DNA from: Ooceraea biroi
Taxonomy: Eukaryota; Arthropoda; Insecta; Hymenoptera; Formicidae
Reading direction: 5' to 3'
Length of the DNA: 64,000 nt
Assembly: GCF_003672135.1 (NCBI RefSeq)
Contig: NC_039515.1
Location: 7,440,001 to 7,504,000, forward strand
The notes under the pieces: generated by a model
The model's input: only the letters and a program-made list of their open reading frames with translations
What the model was told of the DNA's origin: nothing
The model's database searches: none
Shown: in pieces, positions 12,234-24,362 of the stretch
Layout: every line of letters starts with the position of its first letter
How positions within the stretch are numbered: position 1 is the stretch's first letter
Position numbers and translations under genes: made by a program

Positions 12234-12236
<3 letters not shown>
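11491..12236 (-). mobile_element. 746-bp TIR element with transposase remnants (CAGGGTG ends)
   Basis: It is flanked by TA. Near-perfect inverted repeats of about 155 bp start CAGGGTGTCCCGGGTTTTAA at both ends. Between them, on the minus strand, are the first and last pieces of a transposase with the middle deleted. It is directly followed by a (TA)n(GA)n tract and then by a 910-bp pogo derivative. Confidence 0.88.
11678..11945 (-). pseudogene. Internally deleted transposase (DUF4817-type N-terminus plus C-terminus)
   Basis: From the ATG at 11945 the protein begins MPKVSSNEEYTDIHFVYGFC and continues through AAVREYQRRFPNRR. This pattern, with a conserved YG.C.GNA..A and a REYQRRFPNRR helix, is typical of the DUF4817 helix-turn-helix at the start of insect IS630/mariner-like transposases (family knowledge). 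It then shifts frame near 11805-11825 into the C-terminal tail DLKQRIANSVTEMQQNF ... RRCLACIDVQGQHFE, the usual end of the same proteins. The entire DDE catalytic core is gone. The join is out of frame, so no functional product is possible. A different fragment of the same family is at 51128-51625. Confidence 0.72.

Positions 12237-12300
<64 letters not shown>
12237..12300. repeat. (TA)n(GA)n microsatellite between two mobile elements
   Basis: About 30 bp of TA is followed by about 35 bp of GA. The GA run reaches the GAGG end of the pogo derivative, and the expected flanking TA is missing on that side. This suggests repeat expansion after insertion. Confidence 0.9.
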
Positions 12301-12305
<5 letters not shown>

Positions 12306-13208
12306 GTTCCCGATTATGAGATACCATATCGATTTTGCCGAATGTAAGGAAATCTATAGGCAGAATTTAAAAATGTAATACGTTATCTTGAAGAGAATTT
12401 AATAAGCTTTAGGTTGGTGAAATGAAAAATCTAATTTAAATATTATTTTTTCCGAAAATTAAAAAAATTTGAAAAAAGAGCTTTACGCAGGATCGAGAAA
12501 GTGTGCTCCTAATATAAGATACCTTGAGAAATCGGTGTTAAAAGTGCAAAATACATCAGTATTGCAAGTAAAAAACTTTATTAGATATTTTTATAAAAAT
12601 ACTGCTGCCACAGCCTTCGCCAAATCTTCACGATTCCACTGTCAACGCTTCCTCGTTTCTCTAACTTCCATAGTCAGATTCTATAAAAATTAAATACACA
12701 AAAATTCGTAATATAAATTCGTATTAACTTTTCTTTAACCTTAAGTAGTATTTTCTTTCATTTTATTACACTACATAATCTTCATATTCGAGCAATAATT
12801 ATCTCATATTAAGAGTACCCTGAATATCTCATTATACGAGCCACACGCCTAGCGGTTCCGCGATCATGAAATCTAACCTCTACAATTAAGCAATTCAACA
12901 AATCGCGTATTTTCCTGTTACTACGATTCTACTCTATCATTGCATACTGAATTTATTGCCAACCATTTTTTTATTATGTAATAAACAAGGTTTAAAGACT
13001 TACCTTAAGTTTCTTTGACATGTTCACAATTTCACAAACCTTTTCTTGCAAAAGCTAAACGCAATAACGAACAATGAATTTTTCACTAAATACATTTTAC
13101 ACCAAGAGTAATAAGTTCATGGTGGAACTAACAGATGGTGCTCAATAATTTAGCAGAAACCCCATTATTTCATATTAGGAGCATATCTCATAATAAGGGA
13201 TTCTCCTC
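12299..13208 (-). mobile_element. 910-bp pogo/Tigger-like deletion derivative, copy 2
   Basis: This is the same 910-bp element as at 581 and 17314, in reverse orientation. The right side is followed by TA (13209-13210). The left side merges with a GA microsatellite. The ends and internal exons match the other copies. Confidence 0.88.
12648..13021 (-). pseudogene. Truncated two-exon transposase start, copy 2
   Basis: Exon 1 starts at 13021 on the minus strand and reads MSKKLK (two changes from MSKELE), followed by GTAAG. Exon 2 begins at 12680 (NLTMEVRETRKR) and meets a TGA where copy 1 has CGA. The C-to-T change is typical CpG decay and is shared with copy 3. It was part of a pogo-like HTH and has no catalytic domain. 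Confidence 0.6.
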
Positions 13209-13210
13209 TA

Positions 13211-15348
13211 TATATACACATCTCTATATACACATAACAATTTTCATATATTTCTTTGTTTTCTAAATTTAACGTATCTCTCTTATATATTTCTTATATA
13301 TTTCTTATTATATATTATCTTTATATATAATTATATTTTATATGAACGTGCGTTTTTTCACAGATTAGGGATTGCATTTATATTAAGCTTTGATTAACAT
13401 ATTCCAATGTATCGTTGATATCCTTCGCTTTGTTGAACATGAAAAGACTGAACGATGGTCTCACTTCGATGCGCGGATGTCACTTCGATCTCTTTTCTTC
13501 CATCGACTGCAATTGCATCTCGGCGACCTTCGGGACTTTCGATTATCCCCTTTTACGTCCTTCTTCGCGGCGACTCGGGCTTTCTTCGTGAAGGCAATCT
13601 TTTCGCGACGCGTAATCGCGCCTTAATGACACTCGGAGGCACGAACACGTTTAAGGTATGCGGGTCAGCCGGTGAGCAATCATGTGCGAGAGAGAAAGAA
13701 AGAAAGAGGGACACCTTCGAAACCTGTTCCTTTGTTTCATGATATTCAAATAAGCTTTTATTAAAATGGATATGAAAACGTGAAACTTTGCGAATTAAAT
13801 TTATACGCGCGCGCGTTGCAAATTGTATCGTACTTTTTATTATTTTTAAACAGCTATAGAACAAAGTACAGAGAATTTTATCACAATTTTATCGCATCGC
13901 TAAGCGACACGATTGTTCAATTGTTTGACACAATTGTGTCGCGCGGGACAATCAAATCAATAACGGACATTCAAAGAGATTTTACACATGTCGCATGCGT
14001 CAAACTGACACTTCTATTTTTGTTAAACTCGAGAGTTTGCCACCTACTGAGTATTTAACTGACCATTTTGATTGATTATTCAACTGATCATTCGAAATGC
14101 AATCCACTTTGATCACAGCAAAATTAGAACTTTACAAACTTTTATTCATCTTTCGTGGTGCACGCGTTTTGTTAACTGCTTTTAAACGATTGTTTAAATT
14201 AAAATAATTTAATGGTTAAATATAAGTTAATTCTTTAAGTGCTGAATTCGTTAAATGCTTCAGTGTAAGCTAACTCGTTAAGTTCAAATGGTTAAGTGGT
14301 TAAATATAAACTGCATAGATACGTATCTCGGGCAGGTAATTTACGCCGAATAAAATCAGTACCGTTCTATCGGTTCTACCGGCACGAATGAGAATTTATC
14401 TCTAATTTCATTCGATCTCTGCGATCAGTTCTCTGCTTTATATATTTGAGAGTTCTGCTAATTCTGCAGGAACGATTAAAATCGCGGTTAGTTTTAATAT
14501 CTCGTACGCAAGTAATTGACGCGCACGCGCACGTGTATGCAGGTGTATGCAGGTATTTAGCGTACGCGTTAAATTCAACTACACAATGCAATTAACTATT
14601 CCATTTCCGATCAGTCGTTGCATAAGCTCTGCGAAAAACAATTGGATCATCCGAGTGCGTTAACAAGTAAAAACCCGCTGCGGATTTTCTTCTTTCTTTG
14701 CTACGGAGAGTATCTCCATTATTCGCGTACATGTTGCTACGCGTATTTTCATAACACAAAGGAAACGATGATCTTGTTAGGCGTACGCTCTGAAACTTGG
14801 TAATCCCCTGACGTAATATCTTTTTCGTTCTTTTTTTGTGGTGTATTGAAAGTACAATGTAAAAACAACGACTTTGCATGATTATAAATGCACCCTCAAA
14901 AAGGATTTCTGATAACAAGACGAAAAATATTCTTGACTAATTTAATCGTATTACAAGTATAAAAAATATGAAAATAAAACAATTTTTAATTTAAATCAGT
15001 AATTTCTGTTCTTCTCTCTCGAATTAAATAAGATTGTCTTACTGTCTCGAGACAAGAGTAACATGTACAAATTTATGCTTGTATATTCTTGTATGTAGAA
15101 TAATTTGATATTAGCGCCACTTTATAGTAGGCTTTGTCGATGTCGACGCATCATTTTCTCACAGTCGCTCGTCGACTCGGCGCTTCTGCGTCCTTTATTC
15201 CGATAAAACGGCCAATATTTATGTGTTGCGATCGAAAATCGGGAAAGTGTTTCTGTTATTTACAATGAATAAGTGCAATACTCTACAAGCAATATTAAAA
15301 GATACGGAAATGTCTTATCTCGAATCTTATTTCCCAAGTAAGTATATA
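13211..15348. other. Non-coding stretch
   Basis: No supported gene or repeat. Overlapping ORFs around 13390-13864 and 14376-14918 lie on both strands and show no domain. AT-rich with scattered CpG-rich pockets. Confidence 0.5.
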
Positions 15349-15540
15349 CAGGGTGTCCGGTAATGATCGCCCCAGCTTCCGTACACGAGTAGAGCGGATC
15401 GAGACGAAGAGAAAAGTCCTATACCGTTTTGCGATATTCGCAATAATAATCGAAATATTGAATATTAAAGTCAAGCGAATCCAGAGCGCGCGGAGGCGAG
15501 TGCCGAGCCGCTCGAGGTATAGGATTATTATTAAAGAGTA
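15349..15540 (+). mobile_element. Solo terminus of a CAGGGTG-type element
   Basis: It is preceded by TATA and begins CAGGGTGTCCGGTAATGATC, the same TA/CAGGGTG boundary as at 11491 and 48798. No matching inverted end is found nearby, so the element is truncated. The right limit is approximate. Confidence 0.45.
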
Positions 15541-17313
15541 ATAGCATTAAGTCCAGAAATCTTTTCTGTGGGTGTGCAGAGCCCTCGCGACGTCAAGGCA
15601 AATATGAAATTTCTGCTACCGCCAGACGAGTAAAAATTCCGCGAGTATGAGAATGAAAATCTTACGCCAGTATCAGGATACAAGGAGATTTAAAAATAAG
15701 AAACACGCGGCTAGCGTAAAAATCAAAACATCACATTAGCATAACTGTGCGAATCCCGAGCCAAGCATGGAAATGAAAGCTCCGGTGCAACCAGCGAAAC
15801 AAGAGTACAACTTTCATGCAAGTGAGTGCGGAAGTAAAACATGTCATGTTGGAGTAACAGTAAAAATGTTACAGAAACGCGGTAGGATTACGTGCGCGCA
15901 TAAAGATCGTTTCCTCGCTTGTTTTACTTCGCATGAAATACTCGTTACTTGATATTTTTCGAGATAATTGTCGCTAATGAAGAGTCAGGGAGGATCAGAA
16001 ACAGTAATTTAAGATAACGCACTTCGACGATAAACTTTCAAAGTAGATAAAGCTGATTGCACGACGGTTTGTTGTTAATTAAAAAAAGGCCTTCAGAGTA
16101 TTATTGATTCTTGTCTCTGCTATCATGTTGATTGGAAAGCTAAAGAAAAACTTACCATGGAAACGCGCAAGAAAAGAAAATAACATATTATGATAATTTG
16201 CCAAAAGTTTGCATATCAAATATCCGCATCAATTTGTTCGTCGATGATATTATCTGTTTGTACAATTTGTAGAAAATTGAAAAATACGCGCAGGCATGGA
16301 GCCGCGCGCGAGTTAATCGACACAGCTCGTTTCGATGCAATGGGAGAGGATAATGAAAATCCCAAGTTTTATCATTATCCATTCGATTAGAGATAGAGGG
16401 CGATGCGTATGATATAATTCTCGATTGCACGCGACAAAAAATGCATTTTGCGCAAGCAAATGGAAAAAGTAATCGATAAGCGATCGTCTCAATCTGCGAA
16501 TTCATTTAATTGCCGCGTGCGGCGTTCGCATAAATCCCGGGTTATCGAAAACGTATTAATATGCGCGGAAAATGGGGCGGCGTTCTCGCGCAAAACGACG
16601 AACGAAGAAAGACGTTCTTACAAGAAAACCGGAAATTGAGTTTCCGAACAGTCGATGGCTGCCGTCGTCATTAAGGTCCGATAAAACGTTGCGCTCATTA
16701 TCTCGCCCTAATGAACGTCTCTCGATTCGAAAATGCACTTCGGCCGCGGAAAGGCAACGGTATGCTAGAAACGGAACAGAGTTGCGGAATTACGATGAAA
16801 TGAGGAAAAAAAATTAATCGGATCCGAGTTTCTCCATGCTAATTATACGGTATTTTTTAAAAAAAAGAAAAATGTAAGAAAATTGCGTACGATGCATTTG
16901 GATGGTGTAACTGAAGGGCTCGTCGCGACAGTGGTCTTTAATCTGTCTCTCGAGTAAACCTGAGAGAAAGCGAATCAAAGTCGACAAAAACTAACTTTGA
17001 AGGATCTAATTTTAAATTTGCAAAAGTATACTTTTCGAAAGTTGAAACGATTCAATTTTCTCAAGTATAATCAGTCCCATACGAGCTCGGGAAAATTAAT
17101 TCTGAAATGAAGAAAGTTCAATCCAAATTATATAGACAAGTATAATAGTTAAAACTTAAAACGCGGTACTTCGTGCGTATCTTTCAATCATTCAACTTAA
17201 AATAATAAAATAGTCGAATGTTCAGATCCTGTTTCGCATCCTTTCTAACGCTATATAAGCTAAAGAGGTACTTAATGGGAAAGAAAATTCCATTTTTCGG
17301 GCATCTAGTAGTA
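15541..17313. other. Non-coding stretch
   Basis: Nothing recognised. Short ORFs at 15767-15952, 16188-16505 and 16556-16817 lack any motif. Confidence 0.5.
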
Positions 17314-18223
17314 GAGGAGAATCCCCTATTATGAGATATGCTCCTAATATGAGATAATGGAGTTTCTGCTAAACTAGTGAGCACTATCTGTTAATTCCAC
17401 CATAAACTTATTACTCTTGGTGTAAAATGTATTTAGTGAAAAATTCATTGTTCGTTATTGCGTTTAGCCTTTGCAAGAAAAGATTTGTGAAATTGTGAAC
17501 ATGTCAAAGGAACTTGAGGTAAGTCTTTAAACCTTGTTTATTATATAATAAGGAAATGGTTGGCAATAAATTCAGTATGCAATGATAGAGTAGAATCGTA
17601 GTAACAGGAAAATACGCGATTTGTTGAATTGCTTAATTGTAGAGGTTAGATTTCATGATCGCGGAACCGCTAGGCGTGTGGCTCGTATAATGAGATATTC
17701 AGGGTACTCTTAATATGAGATAATTATTGCTCGAATATGAAGATTATGTAGTGTAATAAAAAGAAAGAAAATACTACTTAAGGTTAAAGAAAAGTTAATA
17801 CGAATTTATACTACGAATTTTTGTGTATTTAATTTTTATAGAATCTGACTATGGAGGTTAGAGATACGAGGAAGCGTTGACAGTGGAATCGTGAAGATTT
17901 GGCGAAGGCTGTGGCAGCAGTATTTTTATAAAAATATCTAATAAAGTTTTTTACTTGCAATACTGATGTATTTTGCACTTTTAACACCGATTTCTCGAGG
18001 TATCTTATATTAGGAGCACACTTTCTCGATCCTGCGTAAAGCTCTTTTTTCAAATTTGTTTAATTTTCAGAAAAAATAATATTTAAATTAGATTTTTCAT
18101 TTCACCAACCTAAAGCTTATTAAATTCTCTTCAAGAGAACGTATTACATTTTTTAATTCTGCTTATAGATTTCCTTACATTCGGCAAAATCGATATGGTA
18201 TCTCATAGTCGGGGACTTTCCTC
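17314..18223 (+). mobile_element. 910-bp pogo/Tigger-like deletion derivative, copy 3
   Basis: It is flanked by TA (17312-17313 and 18224-18225). It has the same length as the copies at 581 and 12299 and is very similar along its whole length. Its minus strand carries a 74-residue ORF identical to one on the plus strand of copy 2. That ORF is antisense to the HTH exon and is judged a by-product. Confidence 0.9.
17501..17880 (+). pseudogene. Truncated two-exon transposase start, copy 3
   Basis: Exon 1 (17501-17518) reads MSKELE with a GTAAGT donor. Exon 2 begins at 17842 after TTTTTATAG and reads NLTMEVRDTRKR, then TGA at 17878-17880. The remaining codons (QWNREDLAKAVAAVFL) are still present downstream of the stop. 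It retains DLAKAV where copy 1 has VLAKAV. Confidence 0.62.
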
Positions 18224-21200
18224 TATAATAAACAGAAAAATTCACAGAAACTTAGAATTCGGACATTTCTATACAATGCATCTCAAAGTTCGCGCATTCG
18301 TTTTGAATCGAAACGAAATCATTATTGCAGCAGTTGCAACGACGTTGCAACATTCCTCGATCATTGCGTCGTGAACTCGCGAACTCGAAATTCCTGAGCG
18401 GTTGCGGAACGGTCCACCGGAAACTAGCCGGAATCCCGATGTACATGCGTCACTCTGGTGAAATCCGGCGCCGTGTCGTCGCTCTGTCCAATTATCCGAT
18501 CCCTGTTTCTGTGTTTCTGCTCGCAATCGGAAATGCCACTCGGCCGATCCCTCTCCCATCCATCCCGGTCCTTTCAACCCTCCCGAGAGACTACGGCGGA
18601 GTGCACTCGGCAACTCGTTCATCGTCGATAAAAGCGCAACGAGCGAACCTTTGCTCGAACAATCGATACGTGTAATATATGTAGCAGATTGTACGGTCGG
18701 ATGTATGGACAGTATCCGCGTCCACGTGTACGTTCGAGCGGGTGACTCAGCTTGGCGCGAGTGACCGTCGTCTTCCGCAATCGTCTACCTTCCCTCGTTC
18801 ATATTTCATTCACTTTTTTCCCCCTGCTCGGGGACTTCTCCACCGTGACCACAATGACTGGCGAATTCAGGCACGCTGACGAATACCACAATTTTGAAAG
18901 CACCTTCACGAACAGCCTGAAATCGCGTGTGAATCTGCGCGTGACTCACCGGCAAACCGCAATGGGTCTCACCCGGATAGAGATGATGCGGTTATTAAAA
19001 ATCACACAGCACGGTTATTGATTTCGTCACTGTTTCCGTGACATTTTCATTATTGGAGTCGTTAACGATCGTACCTTCTGATCCAAGGATCGAGCGGACA
19101 AAGAATTTACGTCACATCCACAATCGAAGGTCGAGAGTAGACATTTCCAAGTTTGATAGAAATTTATGTAGTGTAGTATTATCCATTTGCATTTGAATCT
19201 AATTTAACTTAATATCAAGTGAAGCCTGAGATATTTGAAAATAATTGCACTGACAGAATAATTTTATTTATTTTATTAACATTATTTGATCTGTGTTTTT
19301 GAGTTCTTTTGAGTTGTGTATCGGTTAAATTTTAATCTCTCGTTAAATATTCAGTTTATGTTCGCTATACCAAAAAGTAAGTTGCAACGTAATATAAACT
19401 AATTTTGTAACATTAAATACCCGCAAGCGCATCACATATCTCATCGCTAATTTAAATATAAACCGAGATTTATTTATACAACGCTCTAGGATTTAATACC
19501 GATTTATATTTGAACTTGCGTCAATTTTGCATGCAATCTTATCGATACACATCGGGTATTTAATATTAATGTTGGTCATAAATTGAAGCGAAGACTTGTT
19601 TCACGGTTGCGCAAACATGAACGCTCCGGCGAACTAATTTCCGCCAACCTTCGCATCTAAATCGATGATTCACGTGACACCTCAGTCGAGAGGAAGAATT
19701 AATGTCGCAACGGCAACTCCGAGGGCCGTTGAGGAGGCCGTTCTTTTCCTTGGCAGCGGCTCAGGAAGGTGACGAGCGACTTGGGGACTTTAAAGCCGAG
19801 ATTCCCTTGCGCTTAGAAACGGGGGTCAAGTGGCCATTCAGTCATCGAATACACTTTCGGACCTTCGTCCTCTCCGAGCCTCTCCCCTTCTTCCACCCTG
19901 TCAAAGTTGTTCAGTCCGAAGAATTCTGTCGCATTTCATGTCGCTCACTCTTGAATTTTACATACCTCGATCTCTCGTTCGTCCGAAAGGTATTTCGACC
20001 AGCTTCAAGGGGGCCACTTAGCGACCTCCCCTTCTCTTCCTTCCCGCGTAAAATTCCCCTATTTCTCCGATCGTGCGAGCGAGACGTGACTTTTACGAGC
20101 GTTTCTTAAAAGCGTGCCTTTTTTCGCCACCGCACAACGAGCCTCGTTGTTCGTTCGAGCAGAGAGGCTTTCTTACGCGAACGGGGAGACTTTCAATCCT
20201 TGTCTCGGAGTGCGTTTCTGGGGGGGAGGGGGATCTTTTTTTCGTGAGTTTTCTCAAGCACCGACAACCACGGGCTAATTAATGAACTCGCGACGTCGTG
20301 ACAGCCGTGCCCCCGCTATCCCCTCGCTGCTCCGTCATCTCGAAAATGATGGATACACCATGGAAAATGGAACTCGCCGCGTAATATCTCATATTTCACG
20401 CGAAAATATGAACGAGCCGGCTTGCAGTCGGGCGCCGATGAAATGTACGTTGCGACGCGATTTCTTCGAAAAACCGCCAGGCGTCTGCCAGCGCGATAAA
20501 TGGTCCCATAATCACGCGAAATTAGCGCGCTCGATTTTTGCCCTCTTGGAAAAATATGCGCCGAGCGAGGCAAAGCGCGAAAATGAGATGTTCGATATTA
20601 ATTACCGTAGAATCATTTGGCATTTCACGCATCGAGCTCTCCCGCCAGAACAAATTATACTTTCATAACAACGTGACAACGTTCGATCGTACACAACTGG
20701 GATAAAATGTCATTAATGAATAAATAATGCACAACTCGCGTATCGCGGTGGCACGATTCGAACGTGCAACGAACGATTTTGCCATTACCGTTCGCTTTGC
20801 CACCGTAATTGTTGTTACAACGTAGCAAGCCTTTCTTTCGTAATGCACATTCATTTAAACGCGATTAATAAATCATTCAACGGATATTAAAATTTCAATT
20901 TTGAGAAATGAGTTTCATATTATTTTTCTCGCATCTCTTCTCGGATCTCATACTTTTTGCGATCTCCAATTTCCAAGCACACGAAAGTAGACGTGAGCGA
21001 GTGAAGAAAGCGTAATTGCTTTCAACTCGTCGTCTGAAAGTTTCACGCCTCATAAATCACGACCAAATCAGTTCGGACGCCACCAATTGCGAATTCAGAC
21101 GTTTCGACGATTTCGCGCGCGCGATCGTCGCGGATCGCGCCGCGCGTTCGCAGAAGCTCGCTACGATTTCGTTGCGTGGACAATGACGGTGACGAGGACA

Positions 21201-22435
21201 ACGAGAGACCGCAACACTTGACCCCTGGAAGTCGACGAGTTGTCCGGAGAACTATAGACTCTAGTGATTAGTCACCGCCGGACGGCACTCGAGAGGTCCT
21301 GGTCTTATTGGCGACGTTGAACGTGCTCAGTAGGAATGCATTTGACCCAGGAAGGCACGGTTAGTCAATTTCGCTGTCCACTGACTGCTCGTTGAGAACG
21401 ACTCCATCTTTCTCGGCGCCGAGAGACTTTGATGCATCCGCGATGCATCTACGGTTTTATAGCCGTCCGCTTACGACCTTGTCGGTCAGTCGAGACCAAT
21501 CGAGCTTGTCGAGTAATTCGGACCAATCGACATGCCTGTTCTAATTTTTTGCCATCTGATATTTCTGCGTCTGATTTAATAAAAAGTTTGAGACTTTGCC
21601 AGTGGCATCTGGCGCGTTTGTTCCGGTGATCGGATACCCGGAGGATTCGGAGAAAATTAATCGATTAATTCGGATCAAACCGACAGCTTCTTCATATTTG
21701 ATGTTTCCGTATTAAATTTCATAAAAAACTTGAGGAACTTGCCAAGTGATATCCGGTGCCTTTCAGCGGCCGGATGTCTGGAGGAGCAGAGTTGAAAAAT
21801 GCGAGAGAGGATGAGAGAGAAAAGAGGAGAAGCCAGCAGGCCGCGGCAGACGGGCAGGATATTTAAGTTGTGGGTAAATCTCCAAAGACTGATTTATGGG
21901 AGTTCGAGTTGCACACCGCGGGAATTCGCGAAGATCTTGCCCCCATATTATATATATTATTATAGATATTATATACCCCGCGCATATGCACATATACATG
22001 TGCATACGTGCATCCACATATTAGATATTCCGTGTACATGTGGAAGCTCTTGGCGAATGTTACGCTAACCGCGTCCAGTCTCTTTCCCGAGGAGATGTAA
22101 CTTGAAATTGACGTGACAGTATATGCGTTACATCATCCCTCAAAGTGACGTTCCCATTTCCATCGACTAACAGTCCATTACAATAAATCATAGCCGCGTC
22201 GAAGTCCTCGACGCGTACAAATTAAAGTGCATTCTTGCGAAAAGAATGACTTGATGACTCTCCTTTTTTATTAGTGTCTCTCTCCAATCAGCTGATAATC
22301 TTACTCACGTCCCTCAAAGCGTTCTGTTTAGTGGACACCCGTCGTACTTTTTTTCGATGACCTTCCTGATCTTAGCGCGATTTCTCTATTAATTACATAA
22401 TTCTATTGATCATGCTATGATACCAACACATCACA

Positions 22436-22690
22436 TAACGCGCGTTCGCGCGGTGCGGCGGGCCGCGCGTCGCGGGAATTCGCGAACCTCGGGGGTGGAT
22501 GCACTCTGCGGACTCATCAACGCGGCAGGGGTGATCGGGGAACGGAGGGGCTGGCGCATGCCGCAACGGCGGGGTTTCTTCTCTTTTTCTGGACACGACT
22601 CGTTTGCCGGCGCTGGAGCGGGATCGCGCGGGTTCGTGCGCGCAAAACAGAGGGCCGCCCCGCGCGCGCGGGATTTCGTCCGGTGACCCG
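22436..22690. other. CpG-rich island
   Basis: A dense run of CG, GCGCGC and CGCG motifs stands out from the AT-rich flank on its left. No function can be read directly. CpG-rich islands of this kind sometimes mark promoters in hymenopteran genomes (inference). Confidence 0.4.
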
Positions 22691-22925
22691 TCGTGATGCA
22701 GCAGGCAGCTCTTGGAATAAGTTTCGGCTAAATATAGGTCTTTACAAAAATAGCATCTCTCTACACCGACGGGGACGGGGTTGACGACTAGCCCGGTCTC
22801 GGAGGGAGAGAAAGGGAAAAAGAGAGATGATGGTCTGGATCGTCGACGGGTGACGAGGGGGTGAAAAGAGGATCGGGGAAGCTGAGGAAGCGTCGGTGAA
22901 CGAGTCGATATGAATCGTTTTTTTT

Positions 22926-22956
22926 CTCTCTCTCTCTTTCTCTGTCTGTCTCTCTC
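22926..22956. repeat. CT-rich microsatellite
   Basis: A run of CT and TCTG units preceded by a T tract. Confidence 0.8.
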
Positions 22957-23004
22957 GCGGCCAATTATAACTGCTAATATAAATCTACAGTATTGTAATC
23001 TCTA

Positions 23005-23672
23005 CACAGTAAAAAATAAAATGTTAATTTTAACATTTTTGGCATGTCCCAGAAAGTCCACTCTAAATTTTAAGTTAAAGTAACTCATTCGCCATATGTT
23101 ACTTCTTGACAAACTAGAAATGTTAAGTAATTAACACAATACTTTACATTTATTTTTGTTATTGTAACTTTAAGTGTGATGTAAAAATAACATACAAAGT
23201 AATTGAAAACTACATGGAAGAGAAGTTACAATAACTCATCAGAAAAGTTGATAGAACATTTTCGTTCGTACAATATGAACATTTACTTTTTATGTTATAT
23301 TAACACATGATAGTAATTATTTCAACTTAAATTATTTTTGATAGAAACATTTAATTTTAGTAAATTTGATTATTTTATATGTCAAAGTTCATGATTATTT
23401 GAAGATTTACTTTAACTTCTTTTAGAATGTTAAACTGACTTTGTGACATGTTGATTGTTTAAAATTATCGTGTTAAAAGCATTTCAAATAATATTCCATT
23501 TCTAAGAGACATACACAAAATGTTAAGTTACGAAGTTAACATTAATTTAACATATAAAATTGTTATAAAATTAATAACATATCAGTTGTATGTTAATTTT
23601 ACATTGAAGTAGTAATCAAACCATGGCAACACAAGAAAATTTTAACATATGGACGCACAATTTTTAACGGTG
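23005..23672. mobile_element. AT-rich MITE-like repeat (668 bp)
   Basis: It is flanked by TA (23003-23004 and 23673-23674). The left end CACAGTAAAAAAT and the right end, read inward as CACCGTTAAAAATT, form a short inverted repeat. The interior is full of GTTAA and TTAAC words and has no ORF. The class is unknown and the short TIR makes the call tentative. Confidence 0.4.
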
Positions 23673-23674
23673 TA

Positions 23675-24362
23675 CGAACGAAGTTATATTACATTCCGTT
23701 CCTGATTGATCGATCAATTCCGTGCGAAAGTTCACCGCGAGGTCTTGCAAATAAACGGGACAAATGGAGATGAAGAGAAGAAAGAGCGTCCCGATTGAGG
23801 TACGAGTGCAATCGAGCACCTAATCATCTTAATAAACGCTCGCTTTGATCATCGATAAAGTATCTCACCGGTACACGTAAAAACACTCGGTGATATTTCA
23901 GAAGGTACAATGCGACTATTATTGTTCGGGCGTCTCGGGAGTGATACGATTTCTAACAGCAACGTTCTATTGCGGTACTTGCATTTACATCGGCGAAACG
24001 CCGATCTCTTTATCGTGATCGCATTTATCCCGCGTTAGTTCGCCGCTCTCATGTGCCTGGCGTAATCGTTCCAGACGAACGCGCCGGAATCTGGTTACAA
24101 GCTCGTAAATATTTCATACGCGTCGATATTATCGCGACTGATTCCGATCGAGTCCGTTTGAATCTTGTCTTGCGTAAACTGCAAATTGATGACGTGTGCC
24201 ATTATCATTATTATAAAATTAATCAGGTCGCATTGTGTGTGCGCGCGCGTGTATGCCTAGCAGTGCGACAAGGAGTGAATTTGCGAGATACTCGCCGTTA
24301 ATCACGTTTTCCTAAAATGAATTACGTTCCGTGATTTTGTACATATTTGTTGGATGACACTT
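23675..24362. other. Non-coding stretch
   Basis: Nothing recognised. The ORF at 24053-24301 has no domain. Confidence 0.5.

Larger units (their letters stand above)
18226..23004. other. Non-coding stretch with CpG-rich segments
   Basis: No gene is supported over 4.8 kb. CpG-rich pockets lie at about 18300-18660, 19680-20620, 21040-21640 and 22436-22690. ORFs of 80-135 residues there (for example 19702-20109 and 20282-20668) show no domain and run against ORFs on the other strand, as expected in GC-rich DNA. A promoter or a UTR exon could hide here. Confidence 0.45.

Noticed and set aside
12469..12693. 74-residue ORF identical to one at 17829-18053 on the other strand
   Set aside because: Both lie antisense to the HTH exon of the 910-bp pogo derivative. 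Identity reflects the repeat, not a conserved gene, and no domain is seen.
18269..18675. Overlapping 117- and 116-residue ORFs on opposite strands
   Set aside because: CpG-rich DNA with few stops; no family motif and no splice or start context favours either.
20745..20811. tRNA-like arrangement on the minus strand (GGTGGCA ... GCACGTTCGAATCGTGC ... TGCCACC)
   Set aside because: The T-arm-like hairpin is good, but the total is only about 58 nt, the putative acceptor overlaps the T stem, and no D or anticodon arm fits.
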